Positions 1-8,683 of a stretch of DNA of 64,000 nucleotides are shown here, one piece after another; the first letter of the stretch is position 1; every line of letters begins with the position of its first letter. A program made the translations under genes and the position numbers. This DNA comes from Gracilimonas mengyeensis (GTDB taxonomy: Bacteria; Bacteroidota; Rhodothermia; Balneolales; Balneolaceae): positions 181,972 through 245,971 of the forward strand of contig NZ_FXTP01000006.1 in the NCBI RefSeq assembly GCF_900182705.1, written 5' to 3'. Below the pieces are notes generated by a model. That model was not told the DNA's origin and searched no databases. It was given only the letters and a program-made list of their open reading frames with translations.

Positions 1-131
1 AAGAGCGCAATATGGTTCGACGGTATTTACTGAAAAAGTCACCTAAAGAATCCATGCTTGGCTTGCTGAAGGTGCTCAAAAACACCGATAGCAACCAAGA
101 GCTGCTGAACCAAATTGCAACCCTGGCTTAG
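1..131 (+). CDS. C-terminal end of an unidentified protein
   Basis: An open frame enters from the left edge and stops at TAG 129-131, giving the last 42 residues of a protein that starts outside the window. The fragment is basic and probably helical (RRYLLKKSPK near its start, then a Leu/Asn/Gln-rich stretch ending NQIATLA). No motif was recognised, so no function is proposed. That this frame is coding is inferred from its residue composition and from repeat-like DNA starting shortly after the stop. Confidence 0.4.
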   Translation, partial: ERNMVRRYLLKKSPKESMLGLLKVLKNTDSNQELLNQIATLA

Positions 132-163
132 TAGGCATTAAGACTTGCTATGCCCAAACCAAG

Positions 164-298
164 GGTCATCCCTGCAAAGGCAGGGATCTCAATGTTGCGT
201 TGAACCCAACTATTGATATCTGGCAACCAATACGATTCCGGGCCTCACCGACAAGTTTGTCGGGACAGATACGCCGCGGAATAACTACTCTAATAGTG
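164..298. repeat. Composite hairpin repeat, copy 1 of 3
   Basis: The element starts with the hairpin CCCTGC-AAAG-GCAGGG (170-185) and contains the hairpin CCGACAA-GT-TTGTCGG region at 248-263. Related copies lie at 48915-49015, which shares the CCTGCnAAGGCAGG hairpin, and at 55503-55600, which shares the CCGACAAGTTTGTCGG hairpin. It is an intergenic REP-like unit with no convincing gene; an ORF running across it is not believed. Confidence 0.55.
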
Positions 299-362
299 AG
301 GGGTACTTATAGGCTGGTGGTGCCAAGAGAAACTAAAACCTCACACCTAATAACTAAAACTT

Positions 363-710
363 CTAGCACAATTTCTCCCGTTCTTTTTTGGGCAGCTTGG
401 CTACAACCAATTCATAGGAATGCTTGATGAGTTCCTTGATCAAATCATCGGGTAAGTTGCCTTGCATACTGACCGTGTTCCAATGTTTCTTATTCATATG
501 ATAACCGGGCTGTACCTCTTCATAAGCAGCTCGGAGTTCGAGGGCACGAACAGGGTCACATTTTAGGTTGATGCTTTCAAACTCATCTACATCAGCCAGG
601 GCAAACATCTTGCCCATCACCTTAAAAACCAGGGTATTTTCATCGAAAGGAAAGTCCTCTTTCGCTCCGGGAAAATCCATACAAAAGTGGTAAAAGGCTT
701 CGATATGCAT
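363..710 (-). CDS. MmcQ/YjbR family protein
   Basis: A 115-residue soluble protein matching the MmcQ/YjbR (DUF419) family in length and pattern: an N-terminal helix ending in FPGAKEDFPF, a strand with LVFKVMGKMFAL, INLKCDP, then PGYHMNKKHWNTV and a C-terminal helical part. The family has a double-wing DNA-binding-like fold, but its cellular role is not established. It is the last gene of a minus-strand run (1567 to 363) with gaps of 3 and 11 bases, so co-transcription with the two exported-protein genes upstream is likely. The family call is firm; any DNA-binding role is family-level speculation. Confidence 0.85.
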   Translation of the reverse strand: MHIEAFYHFCMDFPGAKEDFPFDENTLVFKVMGKMFALADVDEFESINLKCDPVRALELRAAYEEVQPGYHMNKKHWNTVSMQGNLPDDLIKELIKHSYELVVAKLPKKEREKLC

Positions 711-721
711 CTCTGAGAAAA

Positions 722-1228
722 TTAATTAACGGCCCAATAGGCATCTCGAAAGTTGCCAGTCAGGTTGACTGATTGTTGCGCAATGTAATTGATCAGGTCA
801 GGCGATACAACCCCGATAAAGCTATCGTGCCAGGTAGCGCCCATTGTACGGTTATCCTTGTTGAGGGGCAGCTTTACAGGCTGGTAGAATTTAAGTTCGG
901 CCGTGAAGGGGTATACTCCAATTTCCGTGTACATTACATTGATATGAAGGTGCAAAATGGGAAATTGATCAGATTCCCTAAGGGTCTGATCCTCAAGGAT
1001 GGTGACCGGAAGGTCATCAATTTCTTTCAGCAACAAGGAACGAACACTGTCAACTTTAAGACTGATTTCATCATCCAGTCGGTTGGGTTTTTCAATATTC
1101 ACCACCACCCCAAATTCCTGGATGCCGTAGAGGGAATCTTGCTCGCGCATCACTTCGTTTTGGGCGTAGCTTATTGCAGTGAAGCAAAATCCTAAAATTA
1201 AGACCAGCAGTATAGTTCTGTAACACAT
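722..1228 (-). CDS. Exported hypothetical protein
   Basis: A 168-residue protein with a clear N-terminal signal peptide: a basic start, a hydrophobic stretch of about 15 residues, then a likely cleavage site after SYAQ near residue 22. The mature part has no recognised domain and looks like mixed alpha/beta sequence, with LHLHINVMYTEIG in the middle and a Trp/Asp-containing segment near GATWHDSFIG. It sits 3 bases after the lipoprotein gene and 11 bases before the YjbR gene, so it is probably the middle gene of a small operon. A periplasmic or outer-membrane-associated location is inferred. An opposite-strand frame over the same DNA lacks a signal or family match and is taken as a shadow. Confidence 0.7.
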   Translation of the reverse strand: MCYRTILLVLILGFCFTAISYAQNEVMREQDSLYGIQEFGVVVNIEKPNRLDDEISLKVDSVRSLLLKEIDDLPVTILEDQTLRESDQFPILHLHINVMYTEIGVYPFTAELKFYQPVKLPLNKDNRTMGATWHDSFIGVVSPDLINYIAQQSVNLTGNFRDAYWAVN

Positions 1229-1231
1229 AAA

Positions 1232-1567
1232 TCAAAAAAGTTCTATGGTCTCACTACCTGAATTTCCCTGACAGTCTGTCCAAGAAAACCAGGCGGAACG
1301 TGCCTCTTCATTGAAACCATAAATCTCGTCATAGGGAAGGGTCAACTCGCTGTTTGCAGGCAAATTTGGTCGAAAATTATAACAGGGATCTGCAAGATCA
1401 ATAAGATGACTAGTCCCGGTTTCAATTAAAAAGTAGTGGACCGGTTTATTAGTTTCATTGTGAAGTGTGATTTCAGGCGGATGTACATTAGCAGTAACCG
1501 TACCATCCGTTCCATCGTCACAACTAATCATTACCATAAACAGCAAAAGCAGAATAAAGGTTCTCAT
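1232..1567 (-). CDS. Small lipoprotein, hypothetical
   Basis: A 111-residue protein whose N-terminus is a lipoprotein signal: a hydrophobic run followed by VMISC, with the lipidated cysteine at residue 16 and acidic residues (DDG) straight after it. In this bacterial group acidic residues after the cysteine often accompany surface-exposed lipoproteins. The mature part has two further pairs of Cys (DPCYN and TDCQGN) that could form a disulfide. No family was recognised. It is the first gene of the 1567-to-363 minus operon. Confidence 0.7.
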   Translation of the reverse strand: MRTFILLLLFMVMISCDDGTDGTVTANVHPPEITLHNETNKPVHYFLIETGTSHLIDLADPCYNFRPNLPANSELTLPYDEIYGFNEEARSAWFSWTDCQGNSGSETIELF

Positions 1568-1630
1568 GGCGGAAGCAATTTATAGGATAAGCTTTGATCG
1601 ATTCACTTCCGGGAACCTCGAAAAAAAGAT

Positions 1631-2008
1631 TTAAAACTCAGCCCGGAAGAACTGTATTGCCAATACGATCCAACCTGCAATAAACGCTACACCGCCAATA
1701 GGAGTAATTGCTCCCAGCCAGCCAATTCCGCTTAAACACAAGGTGTATAAACTGCCCGAAAAAATGAGAATACCAGCCAAAAGCAGAGATGCCGGCCACA
1801 TGATATTCACCTGAAAGTACGCACCAATTAAAGCCACTAAAATAAGTCCCAAAGCGTGCCATGCATGGTATTGAACAGCAGTCTCCCAGGTATCCAGTCG
1901 TTCCGGGGTTAGTGTGTTTTTGAGCGCATGCGCACCAAAAGCTCCGGCAGCCACAGCAATGGCTAATAATAAAGTGGCGATGGAAATGATGAGTTTGGGG
2001 TTGTTCAT
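1631..2008 (-). CDS. DUF423 family membrane protein
   Basis: A 125-residue protein matching the DUF423 (YgdD-like) family: an N-terminal membrane helix, then GAFGAHALKN, the conserved TWETAVQYHAWHALGL segment, and three further hydrophobic helices separated by short Gly-rich turns (GSLYTLCLSG, TPIGGVAF). It would be an inner-membrane protein with about four helices. The function of the family is unknown. It is transcribed away from the peptidase gene at 2204, with a strong inverted repeat (2071-2093) in the gap between them. Confidence 0.9.
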   Translation of the reverse strand: MNNPKLIISIATLLLAIAVAAGAFGAHALKNTLTPERLDTWETAVQYHAWHALGLILVALIGAYFQVNIMWPASLLLAGILIFSGSLYTLCLSGIGWLGAITPIGGVAFIAGWIVLAIQFFRAEF

Positions 2009-2070
2009 AAAAAGACGGCTGGAAAATTTTGTAATATTTTTTTGTACCTGAATATAATCAATACTAAGAT

Positions 2071-2093
2071 CTTTTGAGGTTCTACCTCAAAAG
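2071..2093. promoter_or_regulatory. Perfect 10-bp inverted repeat between divergent genes
   Basis: CTTTTGAGGT-TCT-ACCTCAAAAG is a perfect 10-bp stem with a 3-nt centre. It lies in the 195-bp gap between the divergent DUF423 gene (start 2008) and the peptidase gene (start 2204). The position suits a shared operator, but a REP-like hairpin is also possible. No T-run follows on either strand, so a terminator is less likely. Confidence 0.4.
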
Positions 2094-2203
2094 TAACCGA
2101 TGCGCAAGGCTTTGCCTTTTATCAACAAGGCCAACAAAATACAAGCAGGATTTTACGTCACCTTTATTACCTTAACCAGAGAATCTCAAAGACAAAAAAC
2201 CGA

Positions 2204-4333
2204 TTGAAATCAATCTACAAATACATGCTTGCACTATTGGCTGGTCTGGTTTTACTGGCCATCCCACTGCTGAGGGATCTACACCTCGAATCAGCGATGC
2301 TGGCGGGAATTTTAGGATGTTTTTGGGGAGGCATAAGGGCGGCTAAATCCGGTAAACATCAGGATATTTTGGCGTCGCTCCACATTTTGGGGTATTTGTA
2401 TATTGCTGCGATTCCTCTTTTCATATACACTCTATTTAGTGGCTGCCTGACTATCGACGGAGTTGGTTTTTGGTTGATGATTCCCATTCCCTCCGTATTT
2501 TTTGGTTCCGCTGTGGGGCGCTTAATCAGGCGATTTGACGTGCCTATCCCAAAAACTATAACTGTAGCTGTATTGCTTTTTTGTGCCATTGGGATTTGGC
2601 TGATTGAGTTTTTCACCCTGCCGCAGGTCTATTTCTACAATCATGTTTGGGGCGTATGGCCGGGCCCTATTTACGATGAAGCTATCCAGCTAACGGGTTC
2701 GTTGTTCTTTTTCCGGTGGATTACCTTTCTCTGGATCGTGTTGTTCTGGCTGATCCCGGACTGGAGCAAAACATTGCAAACCAAGCTCATTACAGGATTG
2801 GCTCTGCTCAGCCTGATGTTCAGTTATCTTAGCCTGAATGAAATGGGTATCATCAGTCCGCGACAGAGTATACAGCAGCAACTGGGCGGTCATCATACAT
2901 CAGGGCATTTTGAGATTTATTACGATAAAGAGCATTACGACGAACAGGAAATCCGGTATTGGGCTGCCCGGCACGAATTTCACCTGGAAGAGATAGAGCA
3001 AGCCCTGAATGTCAGCCATCCTTCATCCCGAAAAATAGAAAGCTACCTCTACGCCCACGCCTGGCAAAAGAAAAAAATCACCGGAGCAAAATTCACCAGT
3101 TATGTACCCATTTGGTTGCAGCAAGACCAATTGCACATTGCCAAGCAGCAGTTGGATGCCGTGTTGAAGCATGAGCTGGTGCATGTGGTTTCCAAGCAGT
3201 TTGGCAACAGGTTATTTAACGGCAGCTATAGTTTTGGGTTGATCGAAGGGCTGGCCGAGGCCATTGCCAAAGATGCATCGGGGCAATCTACCTTGCACCA
3301 GCTTGTAGCCGCCGAAACGCCCTGGCCCGATGCCAGGCAAATGCAGCACGCCATGTCAATCCGTGGTTTCTATGGAAGTGCAGGCGCCATCAGCTATACC
3401 ACTACCGGTTCGTTTACCGAATTCCTATTAGATAATTATCCGCCTGAATTCCTGAAAGAGGCTTATGCCTGTGGAGATATCGAAGAGGCATATCCCCAAA
3501 CTACGCAGCAGCTGGTCGAAGGATGGCATGAAGTTCTGGAAGCTACGCCGCTGGATTCTACCGACCGGCAGCTATCTGAGTTCATTTTTGCCCGGCGATC
3601 TTTGTTTCAGAAAACCTGTCCACATGCGGTGAATCCGGAGTGGCGATTATGGGATCAGTATCAAAAAGAGGTGGCAGAGGATGATACCTCCGCCATTTGG
3701 AAAGTGTTGGAGGATTTATATGCCATGAATTCGGGTAATGCCTTGGTTAAAGAAGCCTGGGAGCGGGCTCAGCTTCAGCAACAAAAGCCGGAAGCCGTGA
3801 CAAATGCCATCACCCCAAACGACAGCTTGCTGAGTTTGCAAGCAATGCATGCAGACGCTCTATTTCTTGGAAAGGGCTATGCCGCTGCCGATTCTTTATT
3901 GCAAATTTATACCCCCAAAATTCGATCTTCGGAAGCACGAAATCTTCGGTATACCCTGGACCTTCGGGCAGACAGCCTGCAATGGAGCTATCACCTTAAA
4001 CGAAGGTATGATAATTGGTTACCGGACAGCGCCACTTTTGAACAGCTTAATCACCCCAACAAAATGCTGAGTGTGGATCAGGCTTTACGCAGGGGAGAGA
4101 ATAAATCACTGACTAAATATGCAGCAGGGTTATTAAAAGAGGAAGCTCACGAAGACTGGTTTGATATCTACGAACGCACGATTGACCGGCTTGTATTTTT
4201 GGGACACTATGATCTGGCAAAAAAATGGATAGAGAAAACAGAAAATCTAGACTTGCGCCTACGACACCAGGAACGTTTGCAACAGCAAAAAGAGTGGCTG
4301 AAATTCATGCTACAAAACTCCGGAAACAGTTAA
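2204..4333 (+). CDS. Membrane-anchored gluzincin-type metallopeptidase
   Basis: A 709-residue protein. The N-terminal 225 residues contain about seven hydrophobic helices; the rest is soluble and probably extracytoplasmic. The soluble part carries HELVH at 323-327 (zinc His323 and His327, catalytic Glu324), followed 20 residues on by EGLAE (348-352), where Glu348 is the expected third zinc ligand, as in MA-clan peptidases. After residue 450 comes a long helical region resembling TPR-like repeats. The listed start is TTG at 2204; ATG at 2225 (residue 8) is an equally plausible start. The substrate is unknown. The catalytic motif is clear; the exact family is not. Confidence 0.75.
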   Translation: MKSIYKYMLALLAGLVLLAIPLLRDLHLESAMLAGILGCFWGGIRAAKSGKHQDILASLHILGYLYIAAIPLFIYTLFSGCLTIDGVGFWLMIPIPSVFFGSAVGRLIRRFDVPIPKTITVAVLLFCAIGIWLIEFFTLPQVYFYNHVWGVWPGPIYDEAIQLTGSLFFFRWITFLWIVLFWLIPDWSKTLQTKLITGLALLSLMFSYLSLNEMGIISPRQSIQQQLGGHHTSGHFEIYYDKEHYDEQEIRYWAARHEFHLEEIEQALNVSHPSSRKIESYLYAHAWQKKKITGAKFTSYVPIWLQQDQLHIAKQQLDAVLKHELVHVVSKQFGNRLFNGSYSFGLIEGLAEAIAKDASGQSTLHQLVAAETPWPDARQMQHAMSIRGFYGSAGAISYTTTGSFTEFLLDNYPPEFLKEAYACGDIEEAYPQTTQQLVEGWHEVLEATPLDSTDRQLSEFIFARRSLFQKTCPHAVNPEWRLWDQYQKEVAEDDTSAIWKVLEDLYAMNSGNALVKEAWERAQLQQQKPEAVTNAITPNDSLLSLQAMHADALFLGKGYAAADSLLQIYTPKIRSSEARNLRYTLDLRADSLQWSYHLKRRYDNWLPDSATFEQLNHPNKMLSVDQALRRGENKSLTKYAAGLLKEEAHEDWFDIYERTIDRLVFLGHYDLAKKWIEKTENLDLRLRHQERLQQQKEWLKFMLQNSGNS

Positions 4334-4344
4334 AGCCGTCATCA

Positions 4345-4400
4345 CCAATTATACACATTCACTAATTACCTTATTCCCTTATCTACTTATACCCCTAAAT
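4345..4400. repeat. Iterated short-motif repeat after a gene
   Basis: Just after the peptidase stop lies degenerate iterated sequence built on ACCTTATTCCCTTATC-like units. Very similar text occurs at 8573-8608, 34383-34425 and 62698-62733, always beside a gene boundary. It has no coding sense. Confidence 0.4.
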
Positions 4401-4470
4401 CCTGACGTTGCAGGTTAAGCAGATTATACCCAAGTTTCTGCCTCGTTAATCCCAGTGCTACCATTCATCT

Positions 4471-5574
4471 ATGGCAACTACATTCTTCGCATCTCTAAGC
4501 AAAACAGGCCTGCTGGCGATGGTAGCGTTGATGGGGTTTTATTCTCTTGCAACAGGTCAGCATTTCAGGGCTTCGGCAGGTTATAACATCAAAAGTGTAA
4601 GCCTGAGTTACGTACCGGATAAGAATTACAGTGGCAGTATCGATCGGGTGGTTAAAAGTACGGTTGAGGCGGAATTCGAGCGATATCTTTTTTACCGGTT
4701 TTACCTGGCAGGTAAAGGAGAATATCTGCTTCAGAATCAGGAGGACGCATTGTTTGGCGGTCCCGTAAATTTTCAGGAAGCCTATGCCAGTGGCTTACTG
4801 GGCTTGCAATGGCCAAAATGGGGCGTATATGGTGGGGTGAAGATTGGCAGAATCTGGGATGTGAAAATTCATGGCACCACCCGGGATGGCGGTGAATTTT
4901 GGACGCAACCAGTAGAACCTGTTGATAGCTACACCACGGCTCTCACGGCAGGTGTAAAATATTACCTGTTGAATTTTGTACGGTTACAGGCCGAAATCAC
5001 TCAATTGGAAAATCCTCCTACAGAAATCATCCCAAAAAGTAGTTTTACCCGCAATCCTGCTTTTCGGTCTTTTGATTTCAATCCCGTTTCGTTTACGGTA
5101 GGTATTTCCATAAGTGTTCCATGGACCAGCCGCGCAAAGGCCCGGGCCGAAGTGAAAGAAATGAAACTACCGCCATTGATGCGTGTTTCCGGGGTGAGTT
5201 TTGGTCAGCCGCTAAAGAGAGATACCTATGTGACCTCTCCCTTTGGAAAGCGCTGGAATCGGCCACACCAGGGAATCGATTTAAAAGCCGGATTGCGGGA
5301 TGATGTGGTAGCTGCAGAAAGCGGCGTGGTTGTGAAAGCGGGAGAGGGGCGCGGTTATGGCAAGATGGTTCGCATCAAACATGCCCGTGGCTATGAAACC
5401 GTGTATGCCCACATGATGCGCATCAAAGTGAAAGAGGGGGAACGGGTGCGCAAAGGGCAGGTTGTGGGACGCGCGGGAAATACCGGGACTTCAACGGGCG
5501 TACATCTTCATTTTGAGATTATAAAAGATGGGGTTCATGTGAACCCGCTTTCGTATGTAAGGTTTAACCAGTGA
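4471..5574 (+). CDS. M23 family peptidase with N-terminal beta-barrel-like domain
   Basis: A 367-residue exported protein: a signal peptide ending near LATGQ (about residue 29), a beta-strand-rich region at 30-220 resembling a small outer-membrane barrel, and a C-terminal LytM/M23 domain at about 250-367. The zinc motif HQGID has His266 and Asp270, and HLHFE has His345 and His347, so the catalytic set looks complete. M23 enzymes cut peptide cross-links in peptidoglycan. The two-part layout would tether a cell-wall hydrolase to the outer membrane, facing the periplasm; that placement is inference. It stands alone between repeat-rich stretches. Confidence 0.85.
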   Translation: MATTFFASLSKTGLLAMVALMGFYSLATGQHFRASAGYNIKSVSLSYVPDKNYSGSIDRVVKSTVEAEFERYLFYRFYLAGKGEYLLQNQEDALFGGPVNFQEAYASGLLGLQWPKWGVYGGVKIGRIWDVKIHGTTRDGGEFWTQPVEPVDSYTTALTAGVKYYLLNFVRLQAEITQLENPPTEIIPKSSFTRNPAFRSFDFNPVSFTVGISISVPWTSRAKARAEVKEMKLPPLMRVSGVSFGQPLKRDTYVTSPFGKRWNRPHQGIDLKAGLRDDVVAAESGVVVKAGEGRGYGKMVRIKHARGYETVYAHMMRIKVKEGERVRKGQVVGRAGNTGTSTGVHLHFEIIKDGVHVNPLSYVRFNQ

Positions 5575-5744
5575 TTTAAAAGATGGAGTATAAAACCACT
5601 TTTAATCCCATAAACGCCACCGTCATTGCGAGCCACTAATTTTGCCCGCAGCTGGGCAACACCATTGGGGTGATGACAGTTCTGTGATCGGCAAACCGAA
5701 CATTGGTGATTTCTTTAAAACCACTCTTATCTCTTAATAACACT

Positions 5745-5928
5745 GTCATTGCGAGGAGCCCATAATGCCTAAAGTAGGATTGAAATGTCTACCGACGCGG
5801 CAATCTCTCTAAAACCGCTTGGGATGTTTATCAATGAACCGTTGGGAAAGTAGTTGCTATGATTCAACAGATCGCCACGTCGAAAGCCGTAAAGCTCGAG
5901 TGCGTGCAATTTGCCTCCTCGCGAGGAC
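5745..5928. repeat. 184-bp palindromic intergenic unit, copy A
   Basis: The unit opens with GTCATTGCGAGGAGC and closes with CTCCTCGCGAGGAC, so its ends are inverted. An inner pair, CGACGCGGCAATCT (5793-5806) and AGATCGCCACGTCG (5869-5882), is also inverted and would form the stem of a large hairpin with two wobble pairs. A diverged second unit follows at 5975-6158, and a partial left end occurs at 5617-5630. Elements of this type are common in Bacteroidota genomes. Confidence 0.75.
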
Positions 5929-5974
5929 AGGCGTTGGGTAGATTTTTGAATAAACCACTTTTGTCTTTAAATCT

Positions 5975-6158
5975 GTCATCGGTAGGAGTCTGTTATGCCT
6001 AAGGTAAGTTTAGAGTGCAAACCGACGTGGCAATCTCCTTGATACCATTTGGGATATGCAACAACGAATCGTTGGGAAAAGAGTAAATAAGATTCAACAG
6101 ATCGCTTCGTCACTAAACATAAAAACTCAGGTGTAATCATGTTGCTTTCTCGAGATGG
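5975..6158. repeat. 184-bp palindromic intergenic unit, copy B
   Basis: A diverged tandem copy of the unit at 5745-5928, of the same length and order: GTCATCGGTAGGAG left end, CGACGTGGCAATCTCC, a centre with TCGTTGGGAAAAG, CAGATCGCTTCGTCA, and a TTGCTTTCTCGAGATGG right end. Together with copy A it fills most of the 685-bp gap between the M23 peptidase gene and the YciI-like gene. An ORF start at 6155 falls inside this copy and is not believed. Confidence 0.7.
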
Positions 6159-6259
6159 CCGGAAGGTGGCGAAGTTTTTCTAAAATCATTCAAGTTATCG
6201 GAATAAAGAGTATAATTGGCAATAGGGAATACAAATATGCACTCAATACAGGTATAGCT

Positions 6260-6682
6260 ATGAAAAAATCATTTCTGGTAATTTTCTTTTTGATGATGAC
6301 GGGAACAGTTATTGCACAGCAAGCGGATTCGACGGCCCAACCTGAAACCTTTCAGTACGAATGGGGCGGGGAGCAGATGACCATGCAAAAGTACTTTATC
6401 GTATTTTTGAAAAGTGGTCCCAATCGGAGCCAAACCGAAGAGGAGGCCATGAAATTGCAGGAGAAGCATTTGGCTTACTTGGGCGGTTTGTATGAAGAAG
6501 GCATCATCAACCTAAACGGCCCCAGTGGCGGTGAGGGCGATATCCGCGGCTTTTCGGTATACAACGTGGCAACCATTGAGCAGGCCCGGGAGTATGCTGA
6601 AAAAGACCCGATGGTACAAGCAGGTCGTTTGGCTGTGGAAGTTCATCCTTGGTGGCTGGCTAAAGGTTCAGGGGTTAAGTAA
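6260..6682 (+). CDS. Exported YCII-related domain protein
   Basis: Taken from ATG 6260 this is a 140-residue protein with a signal peptide (MKKSFLVIFF start, cleavage near VIAQQ) and a YCII-like dimeric alpha/beta-barrel domain. The domain shows YFIVFLKSGPNRSQ, then LQEKHLAYLGGLYEEG, NLNGPSGGEGDIRGF, and YAEKDPMVQAGRLAVEVHPWW. The spacing HLAYL...GP...DPMV is typical of the family. The frame is open upstream to 6155, but that part lies in repeat DNA and would hide the signal peptide. YCII domains are often small-molecule enzymes or binding proteins; the substrate here is unknown. An exported form is less usual than the cytoplasmic type. Confidence 0.8.
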   Translation: MKKSFLVIFFLMMTGTVIAQQADSTAQPETFQYEWGGEQMTMQKYFIVFLKSGPNRSQTEEEAMKLQEKHLAYLGGLYEEGIINLNGPSGGEGDIRGFSVYNVATIEQAREYAEKDPMVQAGRLAVEVHPWWLAKGSGVK

Positions 6683-7169
6683 GGTGATATTGTAATATGG
6701 TGATATAGTGATGCTGTGATTTGGTAGAGTGTGAGGCAGTGAAGTCCTAATTCCATACGCTCTATGTTGTGGGGAAATGCTATCATTTATGTTTATAAAG
6801 CCTAATTTTGAATATGTATGTTTTTCCTGGCCAACCGAACAAAGTCTACATTGAAGGCCGTGTTTTCTCAATTCTAAGTTTTAGGCTAAGTTTGATTAAA
6901 AGGCACTGGAGGATTTTAGGTCTCGTTTAAAGTCCTCCCTTGAGGGAGGTGCTCGGTTTTGGTTTGCCAAAACTGGCGGAGGGTGTTAGTTGGAAAGTGT
7001 GGATGATTTCCTGCCGCCGCCCATCCAACTAAAGCTGAATTTGCCATATAGGAAAATTATTTTTTCAATCCCGAACTGGGTATTTCATATGCGCTATACT
7101 ATGCCTTCAGCAGAACGCCGTTTTTTAGTATTTTAGGTTGATTTGTGATCTAACATCCAACCAAAAATA
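6683..7169. repeat. 487-bp gene-free stretch with repeats
   Basis: No credible gene is seen. Positions 6683-6726 contain iterated GTGATATGG-like units, resembling those at 9751-9834. Positions 6930-6990 contain AAGTCCTCCCTTGAGGGAGGTG followed by GGCGGAGGGTGTTAG, a composite also found diverged at 39560-39635. The end of the stretch is AT-rich and may hold the promoter of the gene at 7170. Confidence 0.5.
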
Positions 7170-7838
7170 ATGCGAGAAGCCATTTTTATACGTCACACTT
7201 CCTATAAAGAACTGCCGGTTGAAGAGATGCAGCGGCAAGCGGATCAGTTTTATGAAAAGATGAAAGGCCGCCGTACCGTTCGCGACTTTTCAGATAAAGC
7301 AGTTCCCCTGGAGGTTATTGAAAAATGCTTGCTGGCTGCGGGAACAGCTCCAAATGGCGCCAATAAACAACCCTGGCATTTTGCGGTGGTGAGTGATCCG
7401 GAAGTAAAAAAGAAAATCCGGATGGAAGCTGAAGAGGAGGAACGCAAGTTTTACGACCACCGTGCTTCTGATGAATGGCTGGAGGACCTGGAGCCTTTTA
7501 ACACGGACGCTAATAAGCCTTTTCTCGAGACCGCTCCGTACCTTATTGGCATTTTTGCACAAAGTTATACGTTGAATGAAAATGGCGAGAAAGAGAAAAA
7601 CTACTATGTGAAAGAATCCGTGGGGATTGCAACCGGGATGCTGATAACGGCACTGCACCATGCGGGACTGGCCACCCTTACACACACGCCCAGTCCCATG
7701 GGCTTTTTGAATGAAATCATGGAGAGGCCATCCCATGAGAAACCATTTTTGCTGCTGGTGGTGGGATATCCTGCCGATGACGTGAAAGTCCCGGACATCT
7801 CCAAGAAATCACTCGACGAGATCGCCAGCTTTATATAG
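7170..7838 (+). CDS. Iodotyrosine deiodinase-like nitroreductase-family flavoprotein
   Basis: A 222-residue flavoprotein of the nitroreductase fold that resembles iodotyrosine deiodinase (IYD) closely. It has the FMN-binding RRTVRDF (34-40) and [12 protein letters not shown] motifs. In the lid, Glu91, Tyr95 and Lys116 match in spacing the three human IYD residues (Glu157, Tyr161, Lys182) that grip the zwitterion of halotyrosines. The following [12 protein letters not shown] and [16 protein letters not shown] segments also match IYD. IYD reductively removes iodine or bromine from halotyrosines using FMN. The family call is strong; the halotyrosine substrate is inferred from the conserved triad. 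It stands alone upstream of the thioredoxin-like gene. Confidence 0.85.
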   Translation: MREAIFIRHTSYKELPVEEMQRQADQFYEKMKGRRTVRDFSDKAVPLEVIEKCLLAAGTAPNGANKQPWHFAVVSDPEVKKKIRMEAEEEERKFYDHRASDEWLEDLEPFNTDANKPFLETAPYLIGIFAQSYTLNENGEKEKNYYVKESVGIATGMLITALHHAGLATLTHTPSPMGFLNEIMERPSHEKPFLLLVVGYPADDVKVPDISKKSLDEIASFI

Positions 7839-7941
7839 CATATGAGCGATAAATCACAGCATATCAGAAGATCAAAACTATCACAGTTAAACCTGTGATA
7901 ACAAGCCGGCAATTGTTAGTACTTGTGCAGATCTTTACGTT

Positions 7942-8556
7942 ATGGATAAGAAGAACAAATCATCTAAAAAAACTGCTCTGAAAAAAGAGCTCATCCAGTG
8001 GGCCGTGATACTTCTGGTGGCTGCAGGCTTGTATGCAACCGGCTATCACGCCGAAGTTATTGGCCGCTTGCAAAGTGTGCTGTTATATACAGGCATCTTG
8101 CAGCCGGATACCGACGCATCAATCGTTCACGGGCAAACCGCTGATTACAACATGCCCTTACTCACCCTGGATGGCGACCGGACCTCACTGGCAGAATTTG
8201 AGGGCAAGACCATCTTCCTGAATTTCTGGGCAACCTGGTGTCCGCCTTGTATTGCTGAAATGCCCAACATCCAAAGCTTGTATGAAAAAGTTCATTCCAA
8301 AGACATTGTATTTGTGATGGCTTCGCTGGATGAAGAACCTCAAAAAGCACGGGATTTTGTGGCGCGCAAAGGATTCACTTTCCCGGTGTATTCGGTACTC
8401 TCCAAACCTCGCAGTTACGACAGTTCCGTAGTGCCTACCACCTATGTAATTGCCCCGGATGGCAGCATTATGATGGAACATCAGGGCATGGCAAAATATG
8501 ACACAAAGGAGTTCACAGAGTTTTTAAAAGCCATTTCAGCTGCAGAGGGCAGGTAG
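7942..8556 (+). CDS. TlpA-like membrane-anchored thioredoxin-fold protein
   Basis: A 204-residue protein with a basic N-terminus, one membrane helix at about 18-38 and a thioredoxin-fold domain facing the periplasm. The redox motif is WCPPC with Cys100 and Cys103, preceded by FLNFWAT and followed by EMPNIQSLYEK. The cis-proline loop is VVPTTYVI. This pattern is that of TlpA/ResA-type disulfide reductases, which reduce disulfides in c-type cytochromes or outer-membrane protein precursors. No cytochrome biogenesis genes are nearby, so the client is unknown. Confidence 0.88.
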   Translation: MDKKNKSSKKTALKKELIQWAVILLVAAGLYATGYHAEVIGRLQSVLLYTGILQPDTDASIVHGQTADYNMPLLTLDGDRTSLAEFEGKTIFLNFWATWCPPCIAEMPNIQSLYEKVHSKDIVFVMASLDEEPQKARDFVARKGFTFPVYSVLSKPRSYDSSVVPTTYVIAPDGSIMMEHQGMAKYDTKEFTEFLKAISAAEGR

Positions 8557-8683
8557 CTATAAAAATAATGAACATATCACCTTACCTTCTTATTTCCTTA
8601 TTACTTAAATAAGCCTGTCACCCGTCTGTAAAAAAGCGTACTTTGGCGCTGGTCAGTTTTTCATAAGTAATAATAAAAGAGGT

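Noticed and set aside
773..1195. 140-codon plus frame opposite the exported protein gene
   Set aside because: No signal, no family pattern; the minus-strand frame has a clear signal peptide and operon context.
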